A DNA stretch of 6,390 bases from Caulobacter sp. Its GTDB lineage: Bacteria; Pseudomonadota; Alphaproteobacteria; Caulobacterales; Caulobacteraceae. Of this stretch, positions 5,862 to 6,390 are shown one piece after another; the first letter of the stretch is position 1; each line of letters begins with the position of its first letter. Made by a program: the position numbers and the translations under genes. The stretch is taken from contig JACMOF010000315.1 of assembly GCA_014378155.1 (NCBI GenBank), positions 1 through 6,390 of the forward strand, given 5' to 3'. Below the pieces are notes generated by a model, which was not told where the DNA came from, did not search any database, and saw only the letters and a list, made by a program, of their open reading frames with translations.

Positions 5862-5994
5862 AAAAAATCCGCTCATCCCGGCGAATGCCGGGACCCAGAT
5901 CCTATGGCGCTGGGGTTGATTGGATAGGCGCCTCGCTCAAGGAACCCACCTCGCCGCCTGCCATCTGGGTCCCGGCATTCGCCGGGATGAGCGG
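5862..5994 (-). terminator. Intrinsic terminator between potG and spuC, built from the inverted repeat
   Basis: In the minus-strand transcript the two arms 5963-5994 and 5869-5900 form a 32-bp perfect stem ending in GATGAGCGG, followed by one A and six consecutive T at 5867-5862. A GC-rich stem plus a U-run directly downstream of the potG stop (6007) is the layout of a rho-independent terminator. The 62-base loop is longer than usual, but the shorter internal hairpins of each arm (CCCGGC-4-GCCGGG) could also act, the one nearer the T-run being 9 bases from it. If it works, spuC needs a promoter in the element or in the 29 bases that follow. Confidence 0.55.
5869..5994. repeat. REP-doublet (REPIN-like) with perfect 32-bp inverted arms
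   Basis: Arms at 5869-5900 (CCGCTCATCCCGGCGAATGC...) and 5963-5994 are exact reverse complements, separated by 62 bases. The symmetry stops exactly at both arm ends: flanking bases 5868/5995 and inner bases 5901/5962 do not pair. Each arm contains its own hairpin, CCCGGC and GCCGGG around a 4-base loop, at 5877-5892 and 5971-5986. Two inverted REP units around a spacer is the definition of a REPIN or BIME-like element. The core CATCCCGGCGAATGCCGGGACCC-type sequence resembles intergenic repeats that I recall from alphaproteobacterial genomes, so many copies elsewhere in the genome are expected; only one pair is visible here. Confidence 0.8.
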
Positions 5995-6006
5995 TGTGAA
6001 AAGGCA

Positions 6007-6390
6007 TCAGCTGAGCAACACCGCCGGCGAGCAGGCGTGCCAGCCGAGCCACACCGCTTCGCCCAGCTTGAAGTCTTCCTGGTCCCAGCGGGTCAGGTTC
6101 TGGCGCGTGACCTTGATCCGCCGGCCGCTCTTGATCTCGACCTCGTAGACACTCGTGCCTCCCAGATAGGCCTCGTGCTTGATCACCCCCGCCACGGCGT
6201 TCTGGCCCAACGGGCAGTCGCCCATGTTGGGCGGGGCCCCGCCATCGGGACGCTTGTGCAGCTCGATCTTCTCGGGCCGGATCGCCGCCCAGGCCGCCCC
6301 GCCGCGCGGGCCGGTGACGCCGTGATCCAGGAAGATGTCCACCGGCAGGTCGGGCGAGCGGATGATCGCGTGGCTGGGCTCGTCGATCGC
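6007..6390 (-). CDS. potG: Polyamine ABC transporter ATP-binding protein, C-terminal part (PotG-like)
   Basis: The frame is open to the right edge, so this is the last 127 codons of a longer gene; a GTG at 6342 is inside it, not its start. The sequence has the C-terminal TOBE-type regulatory domain of PotG/PotA ATPases: AAIRPEKIELHKRP in the middle, then GVIKHEAYLGGTSVYEVEIK, and VTRQNLTRWDQEDFKLGEAV followed by WLGWHACSPAVLLS at the end. These resemble the E. coli PotG pattern (RPEKI, AYLGxxSVY, final W and VL). The ATPase domain with its Walker motifs lies outside the window. Its role would be to drive putrescine or spermidine import through an inner-membrane permease, at the cytoplasmic face. 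The following minus-strand gene is spuC, not a permease gene. PotG (putrescine) is favoured over PotA because of the catabolic neighbours and C-terminal similarity; the substrate itself is inferred. Confidence 0.85.
   Translation of the reverse strand, partial: AIDEPSHAIIRSPDLPVDIFLDHGVTGPRGGAAWAAIRPEKIELHKRPDGGAPPNMGDCPLGQNAVAGVIKHEAYLGGTSVYEVEIKSGRRIKVTRQNLTRWDQEDFKLGEAVWLGWHACSPAVLLS

Noticed and set aside
4864..5919. Plus-strand open frame of 351 codons antisense to spuC
   Set aside because: Shadow of the aminotransferase; its end simply runs through the left arm of the inverted repeat.

Overview
This is a high-GC window (most codons end in G or C) whose genes read like those of an alphaproteobacterium, most probably Caulobacterales (Caulobacter/Phenylobacterium-like). 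The taxon is inferred from protein style, codon use and two kinds of palindromic intergenic repeat; no rRNA or marker gene is present. The core content is a putrescine/polyamine uptake and catabolism cluster on the minus strand, interrupted by a small accessory segment.

Layout, right to left, which is the direction of transcription for the minus-strand genes. (1) The C-terminal part of a polyamine ABC-transporter ATPase, PotG-like (6007-6390, cut by the window edge). (2) A 126-bp element with perfect 32-bp inverted arms followed by a T-run (5862-5994), which looks like a REP-doublet acting as an intrinsic terminator. (3) A complete class III aminotransferase of the SpuC putrescine:pyruvate type (4429-5832). 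(4) An accessory segment of about 1.5 kb: a three-helix small membrane protein on the plus strand (4102-4434, its stop codon overlapping that of spuC), a probable orphan antitoxin on the plus strand (3714-3956), and a complete ribbon-helix-helix/PIN toxin-antitoxin pair on the minus strand (2962-3616). (5) A PuuA-type gamma-glutamylpolyamine synthetase (1534-2934), starting only 27 bp after the toxin stop. (6) A 148-bp long-hairpin repeat (1368-1515). (7) A PuuB-type FAD-dependent gamma-glutamylputrescine oxidase (79-1359). (8) At the left edge, a short stretch with coding-like composition but no visible start.

Metabolic logic: imported putrescine can be gamma-glutamylated by PuuA and oxidised by PuuB (the aldehyde dehydrogenase and hydrolase steps are not in the window), or transaminated directly by SpuC to 4-aminobutanal. 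Both routes lead toward GABA and succinate.

The most interesting points are regulatory. The best Shine-Dalgarno sequence of puuB lies inside the terminal inverted repeat of the palindromic element between puuA and puuB. The second repeat seems to supply the terminator between potG and spuC. The toxin-antitoxin pair sits just upstream of puuA, where its autoregulated promoter could also transcribe puuAB. I found no wholly new system; the novelty is in how mobile and repeat elements are wired into a polyamine catabolic cluster.
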